Assembly (NCBI RefSeq): GCF_000020725.1
Contig: NC_011146.1
Span: 2,107,501 to 2,171,500, forward strand
Source of the DNA: Citrifermentans bemidjiense Bem
Lineage (GTDB): Bacteria > Desulfobacterota > Desulfuromonadia > Geobacterales > Geobacteraceae
Direction of reading: 5' to 3'
Length of the DNA: 64,000 nt
Shown piece by piece: positions 1 to 9,866 of this stretch. Numbering within the stretch: position 1 is the first letter of the stretch; every line of letters begins with the position of its first letter. Position numbers and translations under genes: made by a program. Below the pieces are notes generated by a model. That model did not search any database, had not been told where the DNA came from, and saw only the letters and a list, made by a program, of their open reading frames with translations.

Positions 1-1
1 C

Positions 2-3000
2 GGCGGCCCGTACTCCGTAGGTGAGGCTAACGCCAGCTTCGGGCGCTACACGGCCAAGCTCGACGGCTCGGCTTCCAACGACGACTTCGGGATAGCGAGC
101 TACCAGTGGCTCCTCGGCAGCACGTTCTCGGACGACTTCGAGGACGGCAACGCCAACGGCTGGATCCCCGCCGCCGGCACCTGGACCGTCAACGGCGGCG
201 CCTACGAACAGACCAACGCCTCGCTGGGCCGGACCGACACCCTGACCGGTGACAAGAATGCGGCCGACTACACGGTGGAAACCGACCTTAGGCTCGTCTC
301 CGGCAGCGGACAGGAAGGAATCCTCATCTTCCGCGCCCAGGACCCGGACAACCACTACGAGTTCATCTTCAGGGGCAGAGGGATCAACGACGTTCTGCTC
401 TACAAATGGGTTGCAGGGGGCTCCACCCAGCTGGCCCAGGCCAATATCCCCTTCACGCCGCAGCTGAACACGACCTACCGGCTCAAGGTGGAGGCGTACA
501 AGAACAGCATCAAGTGCTACGTGGACGGCGTCCTTTATATCGACGCCACCGACAGCACCTTCTTAAACGGCAAGGTCGGCCTCACCACCTACCTTACCGA
601 CGTTAAATTCGACAACTTCACCCAGTATTCGCTGAGGACGGGTGTGGCGCCCGAATTCACCGTGCTTGAGGGTAGCTACCCGGTGACCCTCAAGGTCACC
701 GACAAGGTGGGACAAAGCGCCACCGCCGCCACCCAGATCACCGCTGCCAAGGGGAGCGCGCCGGTAGCCGCAGCGGGCGGCCCCTACACCTTCAGCGAAA
801 GCTTCGCCAACGCCAACAAGTGGACCGTCACCCTCGACGGCTCCGGCTCCAGCGACGACACCGGCATCGAGACCTACGCCTGGAACTTCGGCGACGGCGG
901 CACCGGTACCGGCGTGAAACCGACCCACGTCTACACCGGCGCCGGCACCTACAACGTCACCCTCACGGTGACCGACCGCGCCGGACTCTCCAACAGCGCC
1001 GCCACGACGGTCACCACCAAGGGCGACCTCGCGCCGGTTGCGAACCCAGGGCTTCCCTACGCCGTAGACGAGCGGGCCGCCTTGGCCGGCAAGTGGACCG
1101 TCAACTTCGACGGCCGCAGCTCTACCGACGACCACGGCATCTACGATTACCAGTGGAGGTTCGGCGACGGCGGCACCGGCAGCGGCCCCACGCCGACCTA
1201 CCAGTACTCGGCCGCAGGGGTCTACACCGTGACTTTAACGGTCCGCGACCACGCCTTTTTAAGCCACAGCGCCTCCACGAACGCCACGGTGAGCACGAAC
1301 GCCCTCCCCGTGCCGCGTCCGGGCGGCCCCTACAGCGTGGACGAGAGTGCCGCGAGCGGCGGGAACTGGACCGTAGCGCTCGACGGCAGCGCCTCCAGCG
1401 ACGACTACGGCATCTGGAAATACGATTGGAACTTCGGGGACGGGAGCACCGGCACAGGCGCCAAGCCGACCCACATCTACGCCGCGGCCGGGACCTACAA
1501 GGCGACCCTCACCGTGACCGACAACGGCAAGCAGGCCCAGTCGGCGACGGTCGATGTAGTGGTGGCCGGGAACCAGCCCCCCGTGCCTTCGGCAGGCGCA
1601 GACAAGATCACCGAGGTTGGCTTCCCTGTCACGCTGGACGCGAGCGCCTCGACCGACGACTTCGGCATCTACAGCTACAAGTGGGATCCCGGCAGCCCCT
1701 CGTGGTCCTTTACCCCCTTCGAGCGGACCCCCGATGGGGTCCTCATCACCGGCGACTACAACAACTGGAACCGGTACCTGATCAGTAACGGCAGCGCCCC
1801 CAGAAACGCCGGTGACAGCTACACCGGCCGCGTCTCGCTGCAGGCGACCAACAACGGCAGCAGATACCTGATGTGGGGGTTGAAAAGCGCCGGCGCTAGC
1901 TTCGGGATCGACCAGTACTACCACGCCCTCCACTTCAACAACGGCGCGATCCAGGTCTACGAGAGCAACATCAACCACGGCAGCTTCGGCTCCTTTGCCA
2001 ACAACGTAAGCTACGACGTCCGCATCGACCTTAAATCCAGCGGCGCCGTCTACTACTACCGCGTCACCGGCGCAGCGGACTGGATCAAGCTCTACGAATC
2101 CTCCTCATCCAACGCGACCCCTCTGCGCGTGGGGGCGACGCTGCACAGCGGGCTCTTCCTCCTCTCGGACTTCACCACCCCGGCAGGCGCTCTGCAGCTT
2201 CCCGCATCGCCGCAGCTCACCAAGCCGCTGCTGCAGGCAACCTACGGCGCTCCTGGGAGCTACACCGCGGCCGTGACGGTCACGGACCACGCCCAGCAGT
2301 CGGTGACCGACACGGCGACGGTGACGGTCGTGCCGGGCGAGGCCCCGGTCGCGCATACCGGCGGGCCGTATCTCACCAACGAGGACATACCGACCCGCTT
2401 CAACGCCCGTGCCTCCACCGACGACTTCGGCATCAAGAGCTACCGGTGGGATTTCGGCGACGGTGAAGGACTCACCACCCGCAACCCCTGGGGCGACCAC
2501 CGCTATACCCAGACCGGGGTCTACAGCGTCACCCTCACCGTTACCGACTACGCGGGGCACACCTCCGTCGACAGCACCACCGCCACGGTGAGCGCGAACC
2601 CGGTCGTCTCCTGCGTGCCGTGGCAATTTTCCGGCGTGAACGAGATGCCGCACGACACCTGGAGCGGCAAGGAGATCACCCTGAAAGGCGTAGCCTGGTC
2701 GCTGCACCCCCCGCTCACCTACCGGTGGGAATTCGGCGACACGACCCCCGACGCCACCGGCACGGCGACCGATCCGCGCGCCATCCAGGCGAAGCACACC
2801 TACAACGGCGTCGACGGGCAGCCCTTCGTCGCGACCCTCACCGTGACCGATGCGCTCGGCAACAGCGCCTCGGACCAGTACCAGGTCAGGATCCGTCCCA
2901 AATCGCTCGACATCGAGATCAACCTGGCCATCGACGATGGGCTTTGGTGGCTGCACACGAACCAGACCCGTTCCTACTTCACCAAGGGGACCTACGGCGA

Positions 3001-5761
3001 CGCAGTCATAGACGCCGGCTACTGGGATAACGCCGGGGGGTGGAACGGCGACGCCGGCGGCGGCATCGGCGGCCTCTACACCTCGTCCCCGACCGCTTCG
3101 GCCGTACAGGCCTTCGAGGTGAACGGGCACCTGGAACTGGGCGACGTCCGCAAAGACCCCTACGTGGAGACGGTGGCGCGGGGGCTGCGCTTCACCGCTT
3201 CGCGCCTGCGCCAGATGGCGATCGGGTCGCAGACCTACGGCGATCCGGACAGTAACGGCAACGGCCTCGCCGTCGAGACGGTAGAGGCGCGCCCCATCTA
3301 CGAGGTGGGGCAGGTCATGGACAGCATCCTGGCCAGCGGCAGCCGCAACACCTACGCCATCACCGGCCCGAGCGGGGTCATGGGGAGAAGCTACTTCGAC
3401 CTGTTGACCGACATGGTGGACGTCTACTCCTGGGGGCAGACCGACGGCACTAATGGCGGCGGCTGGCAGTACTCCTGGAACGGCGGCATCGACAACTCCG
3501 CGGCGCAGTGGGGGGCTGTCGGACTCCTGGCCGCGGAGGAAGTCTGGAAGATCCAGGTGCCCAAGTGGGTGAAGGAGAGAAACAGCATCTGGCTCGACTC
3601 CTCCTACGACGGGACCGGCTTCGGTTACACCGGCAGGGGCAACGGCGTGAACACGACCCCCTCCGGTATGGTGCAGCTCGCCTTCGACGACATGGTCGGT
3701 TACGACGACCCGGACACCGCCATTGACGAGCGCGACCCCAGGTGGAAGACGGCCGAGGCCTACATCGCCAACAACTGGACCAAGTCCTGGTGGTTCCCCA
3801 ACAGCAGCCTCAACAACCGTTTCAGCTACTACGGCCATTACGCCTTCGCCAAGGCGATGCGCTCTGCCAAACCTAAGCCGGTGGTGAACCTGGCCGCGAC
3901 CGGGCTCGACTGGTACAAGGACAACGTCAACGGCATGGCGCGCCGGCTGGTGAACCGCCAGCAGTCCAACGGCGGCTGGCCGCAGGACCAGGAACCGGGC
4001 TGGTACGTGGGTTACGACCTGACCAACGCGTGGTCGGTGCTCATCCTCACCCCGACCCTGTTCGTGCAGCCGCCGGTCGCCGACGCGGGCGAAGACCGGG
4101 TCTGGGGGGTGGACGTCGAGCTCACCCTGGACGGTTCGCGCTCCTATCACCTCGACCCGTTCCGCAAGATTGTGCTCTACGAGTGGGACTTCGACGGCGA
4201 CGGGGTGTTCGACGTGGCGAGCCCCGATCCCAAGGCGGCCCATACCTACACGCGGCAGCTCTACCCGGAAAACACGCTGCCGCGCGTGATCACCGTTACG
4301 CTCCGGGTGACCGACGACAACGATCCTCCCAAGTCGTCTACCGACACGGCGAAGATCACCATAGCGGTGCCGCCCCATCCGCCTGTGGCTGTCCCCGGCG
4401 GGCCGTACACCTGCTTCGTCAACGTCCCGTGCGCCCTCGACGGTAGCAAGTCGTTCGACATCGATCCCACCGACCTCATCACCCTCTACGAGTGGGACGT
4501 CAACGGCGACCGGGTCTACGGCGACTACACCGGTGCTAAACCGATGGTGACCTTCACCACGACCGGCATCAAGAACATAGGGCTCAGGGTAACCGACAAC
4601 GGCGTGATGAGTCCCACCGGGAGGCTGGACGCCTTCGGATTCACCACGGCCACCGTGCTCCAGAACAGCGCCCCCAGCGCCAACCCCGGCGGCCCCTACA
4701 CGGTCGACGAGGGGAGCACGCTGCAACTTGACGGCAGCGGTTCCACCGATCCAGACGGCAACGCCCTTAGCTACTCCTGGGATCTGGATCACGACGGAAG
4801 CTTCGAGACGGCAGGGATGCGGCCGCTCTTCAGCCGTCCCGACAACGGGATCTTCACGGTCACCCTCAAGGTTTCCGACGGCAGCCTCGAAGCTCTCCGC
4901 GATACCGTCGTTACCGTGCTCAACGTGGCCCCGGCGGTGAACCCGCTTCCGGCCGCCGCCATCAAGGAAGGGGAACTCTACGCCGCTGCCGGCTCCTTCA
5001 CCGACCCGGGCGCCGACAGCTGGAGCGCCACGGTCGATTACGGCGACGGCGGCGGAGTGCAGCCGCTCCCGCTTAGCGGCAAGGCGTTCTCCTTAAGCCA
5101 CGTCTATCCGCGGGACGGGGTCTACGACGTCAAGGTCGTTGTTTCCGACGACGACGGCGGAGTGGGGTCGGCCACCGTCAAGGTGACCGTCGGCAACGTC
5201 GCCCCGATCGTCAACGCCGGGCCTGACGGCTCCATTGCCGATGGGGTCACCTTCACCAGTTCGGGCTACTTCACCGACCCGGGTGCCGACTCCTGGAGCG
5301 CAACCGTCAACTACGGCGACGGAAGCGGCGACCAGCCGCTCCCCCTCAACCCGGACAAGACCTTCAACTTGAGCCACGTCTATGCGGTGGCCGGATCCTA
5401 CACGGTGGTCGTCACCGTAAACGACGGGCTAGCGAGCGGCTCCGACAGCGCCTGGGTCGCCGTCAGCACGACGAGATGCCTCACTTCGCTCATCGCCAAG
5501 GCGAAATCGGGCGCGGTCCAGCTCAACTGGTCGGCAACGGAGCACACGCCGAGCACGAAATACGACATCTACCGCAGCACCGAGGGGGCGAGCTCAGGCT
5601 TCGTCAAGGTGAGAAGCGGCTACGGGAACCTCTACCCTGTCTTCACCGATACCGGCCTCGTTAACGGCAGGACCTACTACTACCGCATCGAAAAGCTGCA
5701 GCCGACGGGAGGCTTCTGCAGTTCGCCGGTGGTATTCGCTAAACCGGTTTCACTGTTCTAG
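2..5761 (+). CDS. Giant secreted PKD/LamG-like/alpha-toroid repeat protein (5' end outside window)
   Basis: The frame is open from base 2, so the start lies upstream; 1919 residues are visible, ending at TAG. In order I see a LamG-like beta-sandwich (about 40-205), three PKD repeats (253-520; motifs GGPYSVDE and YAWNFGDG), a PKD split by a second LamG-like insertion (523-775), two more PKD units, and a roughly 390-residue region (968-1355) with prenyltransferase/squalene-cyclase-like alpha-toroid repeats (e.g. VNRQQSNGGWPQD). Further PKD units (1358-1820) and a C-terminal fibronectin III-like domain follow. No catalytic site is evident; PKD and LamG folds usually bind sugars or proteins outside the cell. 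A PEP-CTERM gene follows 50 bases later, suggesting a shared surface role. The function is not known. Confidence 0.85.
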   Translation, partial: GGPYSVGEANASFGRYTAKLDGSASNDDFGIASYQWLLGSTFSDDFEDGNANGWIPAAGTWTVNGGAYEQTNASLGRTDTLTGDKNAADYTVETDLRLVSGSGQEGILIFRAQDPDNHYEFIFRGRGINDVLLYKWVAGGSTQLAQANIPFTPQLNTTYRLKVEAYKNSIKCYVDGVLYIDATDSTFLNGKVGLTTYLTDVKFDNFTQYSLRTGVAPEFTVLEGSYPVTLKVTDKVGQSATAATQITAAKGSAPVAAAGGPYTFSESFANANKWTVTLDGSGSSDDTGIETYAWNFGDGGTGTGVKPTHVYTGAGTYNVTLTVTDRAGLSNSAATTVTTKGDLAPVANPGLPYAVDERAALAGKWTVNFDGRSSTDDHGIYDYQWRFGDGGTGSGPTPTYQYSAAGVYTVTLTVRDHAFLSHSASTNATVSTNALPVPRPGGPYSVDESAASGGNWTVALDGSASSDDYGIWKYDWNFGDGSTGTGAKPTHIYAAAGTYKATLTVTDNGKQAQSATVDVVVAGNQPPVPSAGADKITEVGFPVTLDASASTDDFGIYSYKWDPGSPSWSFTPFERTPDGVLITGDYNNWNRYLISNGSAPRNAGDSYTGRVSLQATNNGSRYLMWGLKSAGASFGIDQYYHALHFNNGAIQVYESNINHGSFGSFANNVSYDVRIDLKSSGAVYYYRVTGAADWIKLYESSSSNATPLRVGATLHSGLFLLSDFTTPAGALQLPASPQLTKPLLQATYGAPGSYTAAVTVTDHAQQSVTDTATVTVVPGEAPVAHTGGPYLTNEDIPTRFNARASTDDFGIKSYRWDFGDGEGLTTRNPWGDHRYTQTGVYSVTLTVTDYAGHTSVDSTTATVSANPVVSCVPWQFSGVNEMPHDTWSGKEITLKGVAWSLHPPLTYRWEFGDTTPDATGTATDPRAIQAKHTYNGVDGQPFVATLTVTDALGNSASDQYQVRIRPKSLDIEINLAIDDGLWWLHTNQTRSYFTKGTYGDAVIDAGYWDNAGGWNGDAGGGIGGLYTSSPTASAVQAFEVNGHLELGDVRKDPYVETVARGLRFTASRLRQMAIGSQTYGDPDSNGNGLAVETVEARPIYEVGQVMDSILASGSRNTYAITGPSGVMGRSYFDLLTDMVDVYSWGQTDGTNGGGWQYSWNGGIDNSAAQWGAVGLLAAEEVWKIQVPKWVKERNSIWLDSSYDGTGFGYTGRGNGVNTTPSGMVQLAFDDMVGYDDPDTAIDERDPRWKTAEAYIANNWTKSWWFPNSSLNNRFSYYGHYAFAKAMRSAKPKPVVNLAATGLDWYKDNVNGMARRLVNRQQSNGGWPQDQEPGWYVGYDLTNAWSVLILTPTLFVQPPVADAGEDRVWGVDVELTLDGSRSYHLDPFRKIVLYEWDFDGDGVFDVASPDPKAAHTYTRQLYPENTLPRVITVTLRVTDDNDPPKSSTDTAKITIAVPPHPPVAVPGGPYTCFVNVPCALDGSKSFDIDPTDLITLYEWDVNGDRVYGDYTGAKPMVTFTTTGIKNIGLRVTDNGVMSPTGRLDAFGFTTATVLQNSAPSANPGGPYTVDEGSTLQLDGSGSTDPDGNALSYSWDLDHDGSFETAGMRPLFSRPDNGIFTVTLKVSDGSLEALRDTVVTVLNVAPAVNPLPAAAIKEGELYAAAGSFTDPGADSWSATVDYGDGGGVQPLPLSGKAFSLSHVYPRDGVYDVKVVVSDDDGGVGSATVKVTVGNVAPIVNAGPDGSIADGVTFTSSGYFTDPGADSWSATVNYGDGSGDQPLPLNPDKTFNLSHVYAVAGSYTVVVTVNDGLASGSDSAWVAVSTTRCLTSLIAKAKSGAVQLNWSATEHTPSTKYDIYRSTEGASSGFVKVRSGYGNLYPVFTDTGLVNGRTYYYRIEKLQPTGGFCSSPVVFAKPVSLF

Positions 5762-5810
5762 TTGACCAACCGACGCCGCTTTCTGCCGGCACAGGAAAAG
5801 GAGATATGCC

Positions 5811-6479
5811 ATGAAGAAGATGATTACTTTGATGATCTGCACCTTGCTGCTCTTAGCGGCAACCAGCGCCCAGGCGCTCGTCGTCAGCAACAGCTCCACC
5901 TATCTGAACGAAATCACCCCTTCGGGTGACGCGTTAGGTCCCGAAGTTTTCGCCGGGTTAGGAACCTTCAGCCGCAGCTATTCGGCTGCCGGGAGCTACA
6001 ACATCCTGGCCTTCATCGACAACGACCTCGACGTACAGCTGACCGGCTTCTACCCCGAAATGGCCGGGACGCAGGGAAGCTTCGACGACAGGTTCTCCTA
6101 CCAGGTAGGCGACCCGTTCGACATCGCCGGGAATTTCCTGGCCGGCTCGCTGGACAACTCCGTAACCAGCGGGGGGGACGTGGCGGTCGCCATGGGATGG
6201 AGGTTCGACCTGCTGGCGGGGCAGACGGCGCAGGTGAGCTTCGGCGCGAGCGACATCCTTCCCCTGGGCCCCGGCTACATCTGGCACCACGACGCCGTGC
6301 TGCTCGAGCCCGACTTTCAGCAGCTCGAGTTGTTGCCTGACAGCATCATCTACTACGTGAGCTCATTGCGGATAGAAGATGCAGGCACAAATCCTGTTCC
6401 CGAACCGTCGACATTCATCCTTTTCGGATCGGCATTTTCTATTTTCGCAATCTATGCCAGGAAACGCAAAAAGATATAG
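5811..6479 (+). CDS. PEP-CTERM sorting domain protein
   Basis: A 222-aa protein with a hydrophobic N-terminal signal peptide ending in TSAQA (about residues 1-22) and a C-terminal PEP-CTERM tail: the PEPST motif near residue 196, a hydrophobic helix, then an RKRKK basic end. Such tails are recognised and removed by exosortase/EpsH systems tied to exopolysaccharide export; no exosortase gene is in this window. The middle is beta-rich and has no recognised domain. The start is fixed by AAAGGAGAT a few bases upstream. It lies just downstream of the PKD giant and is closed by a strong terminator, so the two may be co-transcribed. Confidence 0.85.
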   Translation: MKKMITLMICTLLLLAATSAQALVVSNSSTYLNEITPSGDALGPEVFAGLGTFSRSYSAAGSYNILAFIDNDLDVQLTGFYPEMAGTQGSFDDRFSYQVGDPFDIAGNFLAGSLDNSVTSGGDVAVAMGWRFDLLAGQTAQVSFGASDILPLGPGYIWHHDAVLLEPDFQQLELLPDSIIYYVSSLRIEDAGTNPVPEPSTFILFGSAFSIFAIYARKRKKI

Positions 6480-6526
6480 TACCGGCAGTTGTTGATTACT
6501 CATAACCTGTTACTATCGTGTACCTA

Positions 6527-6560
6527 GAAAAGGCGGGATTCATCTTCCCGCCTTTTTTTT
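6527..6560 (+). terminator. Rho-independent terminator after PEP-CTERM gene
   Basis: An inverted repeat AAGGCGGGA / TCCCGCCTT with a short loop is followed by a run of T. It ends the PKD/PEP-CTERM unit. Confidence 0.85.
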
Positions 6561-6636
6561 AACTGTATTGACAGATAGCTAGCTTTTATGAAAGATTGAT
6601 TTAACCCAAAAATTATTGCCAGATAGGGACGAAACC

Positions 6637-7395
6637 ATGCGCTCTGCAAGAAGACTGTTAGCCGCAGCCACCCTCGCTTTTGCCATGTCGACTTTATTGC
6701 CCGCTGCCGCGCCCGGGGCGCAGGCGCCTCAGCCCATCCCGGCGCCCCCCGTTCCCGAAAACCAGGCGCCGCTGCTGGCTCCCCCGGGCGAAATTTCCCG
6801 CGATTACGCCGTTCCTGCCATGCAAAAGGTGGCGCCGGGGAAGTACCGGCTGGGGGAGATCCTGATCGACAAGGCCGCCAGGAGCATCTCCTTTCCTGCC
6901 GAAGTGAACATGAAGCAGGGGCTTTTGGAGTACCTGCTAGTGAAAAGCGGCGGCAAGACCCACGAGAGCCTGTTGCGCACCAGGGTCCAGCCCTACCACC
7001 TGCAGCTGGCCTGTCTGCTGCTAGGCCTCGAAGGGGGGCGCAGGCCGCTGTCGGCCCAGGGGGCGGCCGAGACCCCGGACGGCGAGACGGTGGAGCTGTC
7101 GCTTGAGCTTTCCGACGGGAAGAGGGTGCAGACCGAACAGTGGATGATGCTCCTTTTGGCCGGGGAGCACAGGGACGTCCCGAAGCTGAAGTGGATCTTC
7201 ACCGGGTCCATGGTGAGGGAGGGTGTCTTCGCCGCCCAAAGCGACGGTTCCATCGCCGCTTTGTACCACGACCCGGTGGCCATGATAGACAACAGCTCCC
7301 CGGAAGGGGCGAACGACGAGATATGGTACGCGAGGGAGAGCGCCGTCCCCCCCGTTGGGACGCCGGTGACCGTGCTCATCCACCTCTCCCCGTAA
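6637..7395 (+). CDS. YdjY-domain secreted protein
   Basis: A 252-aa protein with an N-terminal signal peptide (hydrophobic stretch followed by Ala-Pro rich sequence to about residue 27). The segment around residues 88-125 (FPAEVNMKQGLLEYLLV, GGKTHESLL, LQLACLLLGL) matches the pattern of YdjY-type domains. The function of that family is unknown. A TTG codon 21 bases upstream in frame could also start it, but ATG at 6637 gives a clean signal peptide and follows AGGGACGAAACC. It lies 15 bases before the ebo genes, so it may share their transcript, but no functional link is known. Confidence 0.75.
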   Translation: MRSARRLLAAATLAFAMSTLLPAAAPGAQAPQPIPAPPVPENQAPLLAPPGEISRDYAVPAMQKVAPGKYRLGEILIDKAARSISFPAEVNMKQGLLEYLLVKSGGKTHESLLRTRVQPYHLQLACLLLGLEGGRRPLSAQGAAETPDGETVELSLELSDGKRVQTEQWMMLLLAGEHRDVPKLKWIFTGSMVREGVFAAQSDGSIAALYHDPVAMIDNSSPEGANDEIWYARESAVPPVGTPVTVLIHLSP

Positions 7396-7410
7396 CCAGG
7401 AGGGCTCGAC

Positions 7411-8520
7411 ATGAACTCCCGTATCATCACCTACTGCAGCAACATCCATCCGGGCGAATCCTGGGAGGAGACCTTCAGGGCCTTGCAGGAGCATGTTCCA
7501 AAGGTTAAACAGGCCGTCTCCCCAGATGCACGCTTTCCCATCGGGCTGCGCCTGTCGGCCCGCGCCGCCAGGGAACTCCTCGCCGCGGGGCGCGCCTCCT
7601 TCGCGAGCTGGCTGCGCCAGGAGGGGTGTTACGTCCCCACCATCAACGGCTTCGTATACGGCGCCTTCCACGGGGAGGCGGTGAAACACAAGGTCTATCT
7701 CCCCGACTGGCACAGCCGGGAGCGGGCCGAGTACACGAACCTTCTCGCCGACCTCCTGGCCGAGTGGCTCCCCGCGGGGATGACCGGCTCCATCTCCACA
7801 GTCCCCATCGGATTCAAGGCGAGCCTCTCCCCCGCCGAGTACCGGACCCGGGTGCTGCAGGTCCTCACGCACCTGGACTGCCTGAAGGAGGAGATGGGGG
7901 TCGACATCGTCCTCGCCCTGGAACCGGAGCCCGCTTGCGTTCTGGAGACGACGGCCGATCTGGTGCGTTTCGTGGAGGAGATGGATCTTCCCGCACGGCT
8001 TAGGGAGCGGGTCGGGATCTGCCTTGACTGCTGTCATCTGGCGCAGCAGTTCGAGGAGCCGGAATCTGCCCTGTCGCTTCTGGCGGACAGCGGCATCCGT
8101 CTGGGGAAGGTGCAGGTTTCCTCGGCGCTTTCCGCTGGGCATGGCGACCGCGCTGCGCTTTCTTCCTTCGCCGAGCCGTGCTATCTGCACCAGGTGGTGA
8201 TCCGCGGCAAGGACGGCACGCTTATCCGCTACAACGACCTCCCCGCCGCCTTAGAGCAGCACCGAGGGGAGGGTGGGGACGAGTGGCGCTGTCATTTCCA
8301 TGTGCCGGTATTCCTGCAGGAAGCAGGGGCCCTCGGCACCACCCGCGGCTTTGCGGAGAAGCTATTGCCGCTTCTGGACCGGGATGTGCTGCTGGAAGTC
8401 GAGACCTACAGCTGGGGGGTGCTGCCGCCGCAGCTGCGGTCGGAGGATCTCTCCTCGTCCATCATCCGGGAGATCCAATGGTTGCAGGGGAGCGTCAATG
8501 CAACGGACTGTCGTCCTTAA
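7411..8520 (+). CDS. eboE: EboE-like TIM-barrel metabolite traffic protein
   Basis: A 369-aa protein of the xylose-isomerase-like TIM-barrel type. Its N-terminal part (TYCSNIHPGESWEE, PTINGFVYGAFHGE, KVYLPDW) fits the EboE family. In cyanobacteria the ebo cluster is implicated in moving scytonemin precursors to the periplasm; the chemistry of EboE is not established. The conserved acidic and histidine positions around ALEPEP and ICLDCCH suggest a metal site. GGAGGGCTCGAC before the ATG supports the start. The 3' end overlaps the next gene by 23 bases, so the two are probably translationally coupled. Assignment rests on recalled family patterns and on the EboF and EboC neighbours. Confidence 0.8.
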   Translation: MNSRIITYCSNIHPGESWEETFRALQEHVPKVKQAVSPDARFPIGLRLSARAARELLAAGRASFASWLRQEGCYVPTINGFVYGAFHGEAVKHKVYLPDWHSRERAEYTNLLADLLAEWLPAGMTGSISTVPIGFKASLSPAEYRTRVLQVLTHLDCLKEEMGVDIVLALEPEPACVLETTADLVRFVEEMDLPARLRERVGICLDCCHLAQQFEEPESALSLLADSGIRLGKVQVSSALSAGHGDRAALSSFAEPCYLHQVVIRGKDGTLIRYNDLPAALEQHRGEGGDEWRCHFHVPVFLQEAGALGTTRGFAEKLLPLLDRDVLLEVETYSWGVLPPQLRSEDLSSSIIREIQWLQGSVNATDCRP

Positions 8521-9865
8521 CGTAGTAGGGCTTACCCGGGCGCTCATTGGCGACGGCACGCCGCGCCTGCGGGAGCTTCTCGCTGCAAGCGCCGATATAA
8601 AAAGCATAACGCCTGCCGTCACCTGCTCGGTGCAATCCACCTACCTGACCGGAAAGCTCCCTGCCGGGCACGGCATCGTCGGCAACGGCTGGTACTTCCG
8701 CGATCTGGGGGAGGTCTTCTTCTGGCGCCAGTCGAACCGTCTGGTCCAGGGGGAGAAGATCTGGCACGAGGCGAAAAGACGCGATCCCTCCTTTAGCTGC
8801 GCCAACACCTTCTGGTGGTACAACATGGTGACCGACGTCGATTACGCGATCACCCCGCGCCCCTTATACCTCGCCGACGGCAGGAAACTCCCCGATTGCT
8901 ACAGCATCCCCGCTGACCTTCGCCACCGCTTCAACTCCGAGTTCGGCCAGTTCCCACTGTTCCAGTTCTGGGGGCCTGCCACCTCCATCGTCTCCAGCGA
9001 CTGGATCGGCAAGGCCGCCATGTCCATCGAGGAAACCTATCGCCCGACCCTGCAGCTCGTCTACCTGCCGCACCTCGACTACTGCCTGCAGAAGCTGGGG
9101 CCCGGGGGGGATATCTCCGCCGAGCTGGCAAAGGTCGACCTTCTCTGCGGGCAGTTGCTCGACTTCTTTCGCGGGCGCGGTTGCCGGGTGGTGGTGCTCT
9201 CCGAATACGGCATCACGGATGTGGAGCGCCCGGTGCACCCGAACCGGGTGCTGCGCGAAGCGGGGCTCTTGTCGCTCAAGGTCGACCGGGGGCGGGAATA
9301 CCTGGATCCCGGTACCAGCCGCGCCTTCGCCGTTGCCGACCACCAGGTGGCACACGTCTACGTCCGCGACCCGAACGACCTCCCGGCGGTGCGCGCCCTC
9401 TTTCAGGGAGTCCCCGGCGTAGAAGAGGTGCTGGACGGGGAGGGGAAGAAGAGGGCGGGCCTTGATCACGAGCGCTCGGGGGAACTGGTGCTCGTCTCCG
9501 ATGCGAAGAGCTGGTTCACCTACTACTGGTGGCTCGACGACGCGAGAGCTCCCGACTACGCCCGCACCGTCAACATTCACGCGAAGCCCGGCTATGACCC
9601 GTGCGAGCTCTTCCTCGATCCCACCATCAGGCTTCCCAAAGTGAAGATCGCGGCGACGCTGGCAAAGAAGCTTCTAGGTTTCCGCTACCTGATGGACGTG
9701 ATACCGCTTGATGCCTCACTGGTGCGAGGCTCCCACGGCCGGGTCACCGACGATCCCGCCGCCGGCCCCATCTTCATGACCACGGAACCGAAGCTCCTCG
9801 ATGCGGGGAGCGTGGACGCGACCGAAGTCTACAATCTGCTGCTGCGCCATCTGGAGGCGGACTAA
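8498..9865 (+). CDS. eboF: EboF-like alkaline-phosphatase-superfamily protein
   Basis: A 455-aa member of the nucleotide pyrophosphatase/phosphodiesterase branch of the alkaline phosphatase superfamily. The N-terminus (VVLNVVGLT), the nucleophile region (TPAVTCSVQSTYLTG), GHGIVGNGWY and later VVLSEYGI and VADHQVAHVY match the metal-binding and nucleophile loops of that fold. Position 1 of the usual Asp-rich N-terminal loop reads Asn here, as in other EboF-type proteins I recall. ATG at 8498 lies inside the end of eboE; a longer in-frame start would overlap eboE by about 250 bases and is unlikely. One base separates it from eboC. Confidence 0.78.
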   Translation: MQRTVVLNVVGLTRALIGDGTPRLRELLAASADIKSITPAVTCSVQSTYLTGKLPAGHGIVGNGWYFRDLGEVFFWRQSNRLVQGEKIWHEAKRRDPSFSCANTFWWYNMVTDVDYAITPRPLYLADGRKLPDCYSIPADLRHRFNSEFGQFPLFQFWGPATSIVSSDWIGKAAMSIEETYRPTLQLVYLPHLDYCLQKLGPGGDISAELAKVDLLCGQLLDFFRGRGCRVVVLSEYGITDVERPVHPNRVLREAGLLSLKVDRGREYLDPGTSRAFAVADHQVAHVYVRDPNDLPAVRALFQGVPGVEEVLDGEGKKRAGLDHERSGELVLVSDAKSWFTYYWWLDDARAPDYARTVNIHAKPGYDPCELFLDPTIRLPKVKIAATLAKKLLGFRYLMDVIPLDASLVRGSHGRVTDDPAAGPIFMTTEPKLLDAGSVDATEVYNLLLRHLEAD

Positions 9866-9866
9866 C

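Noticed and set aside
2105..4792. Very long open frame on the minus strand through the PKD gene
   Set aside because: It mirrors the codon structure of the GC-rich repeat gene, is rich in Gly/Val/Arg/His without domains, and the plus-strand frame has clear PKD motifs.
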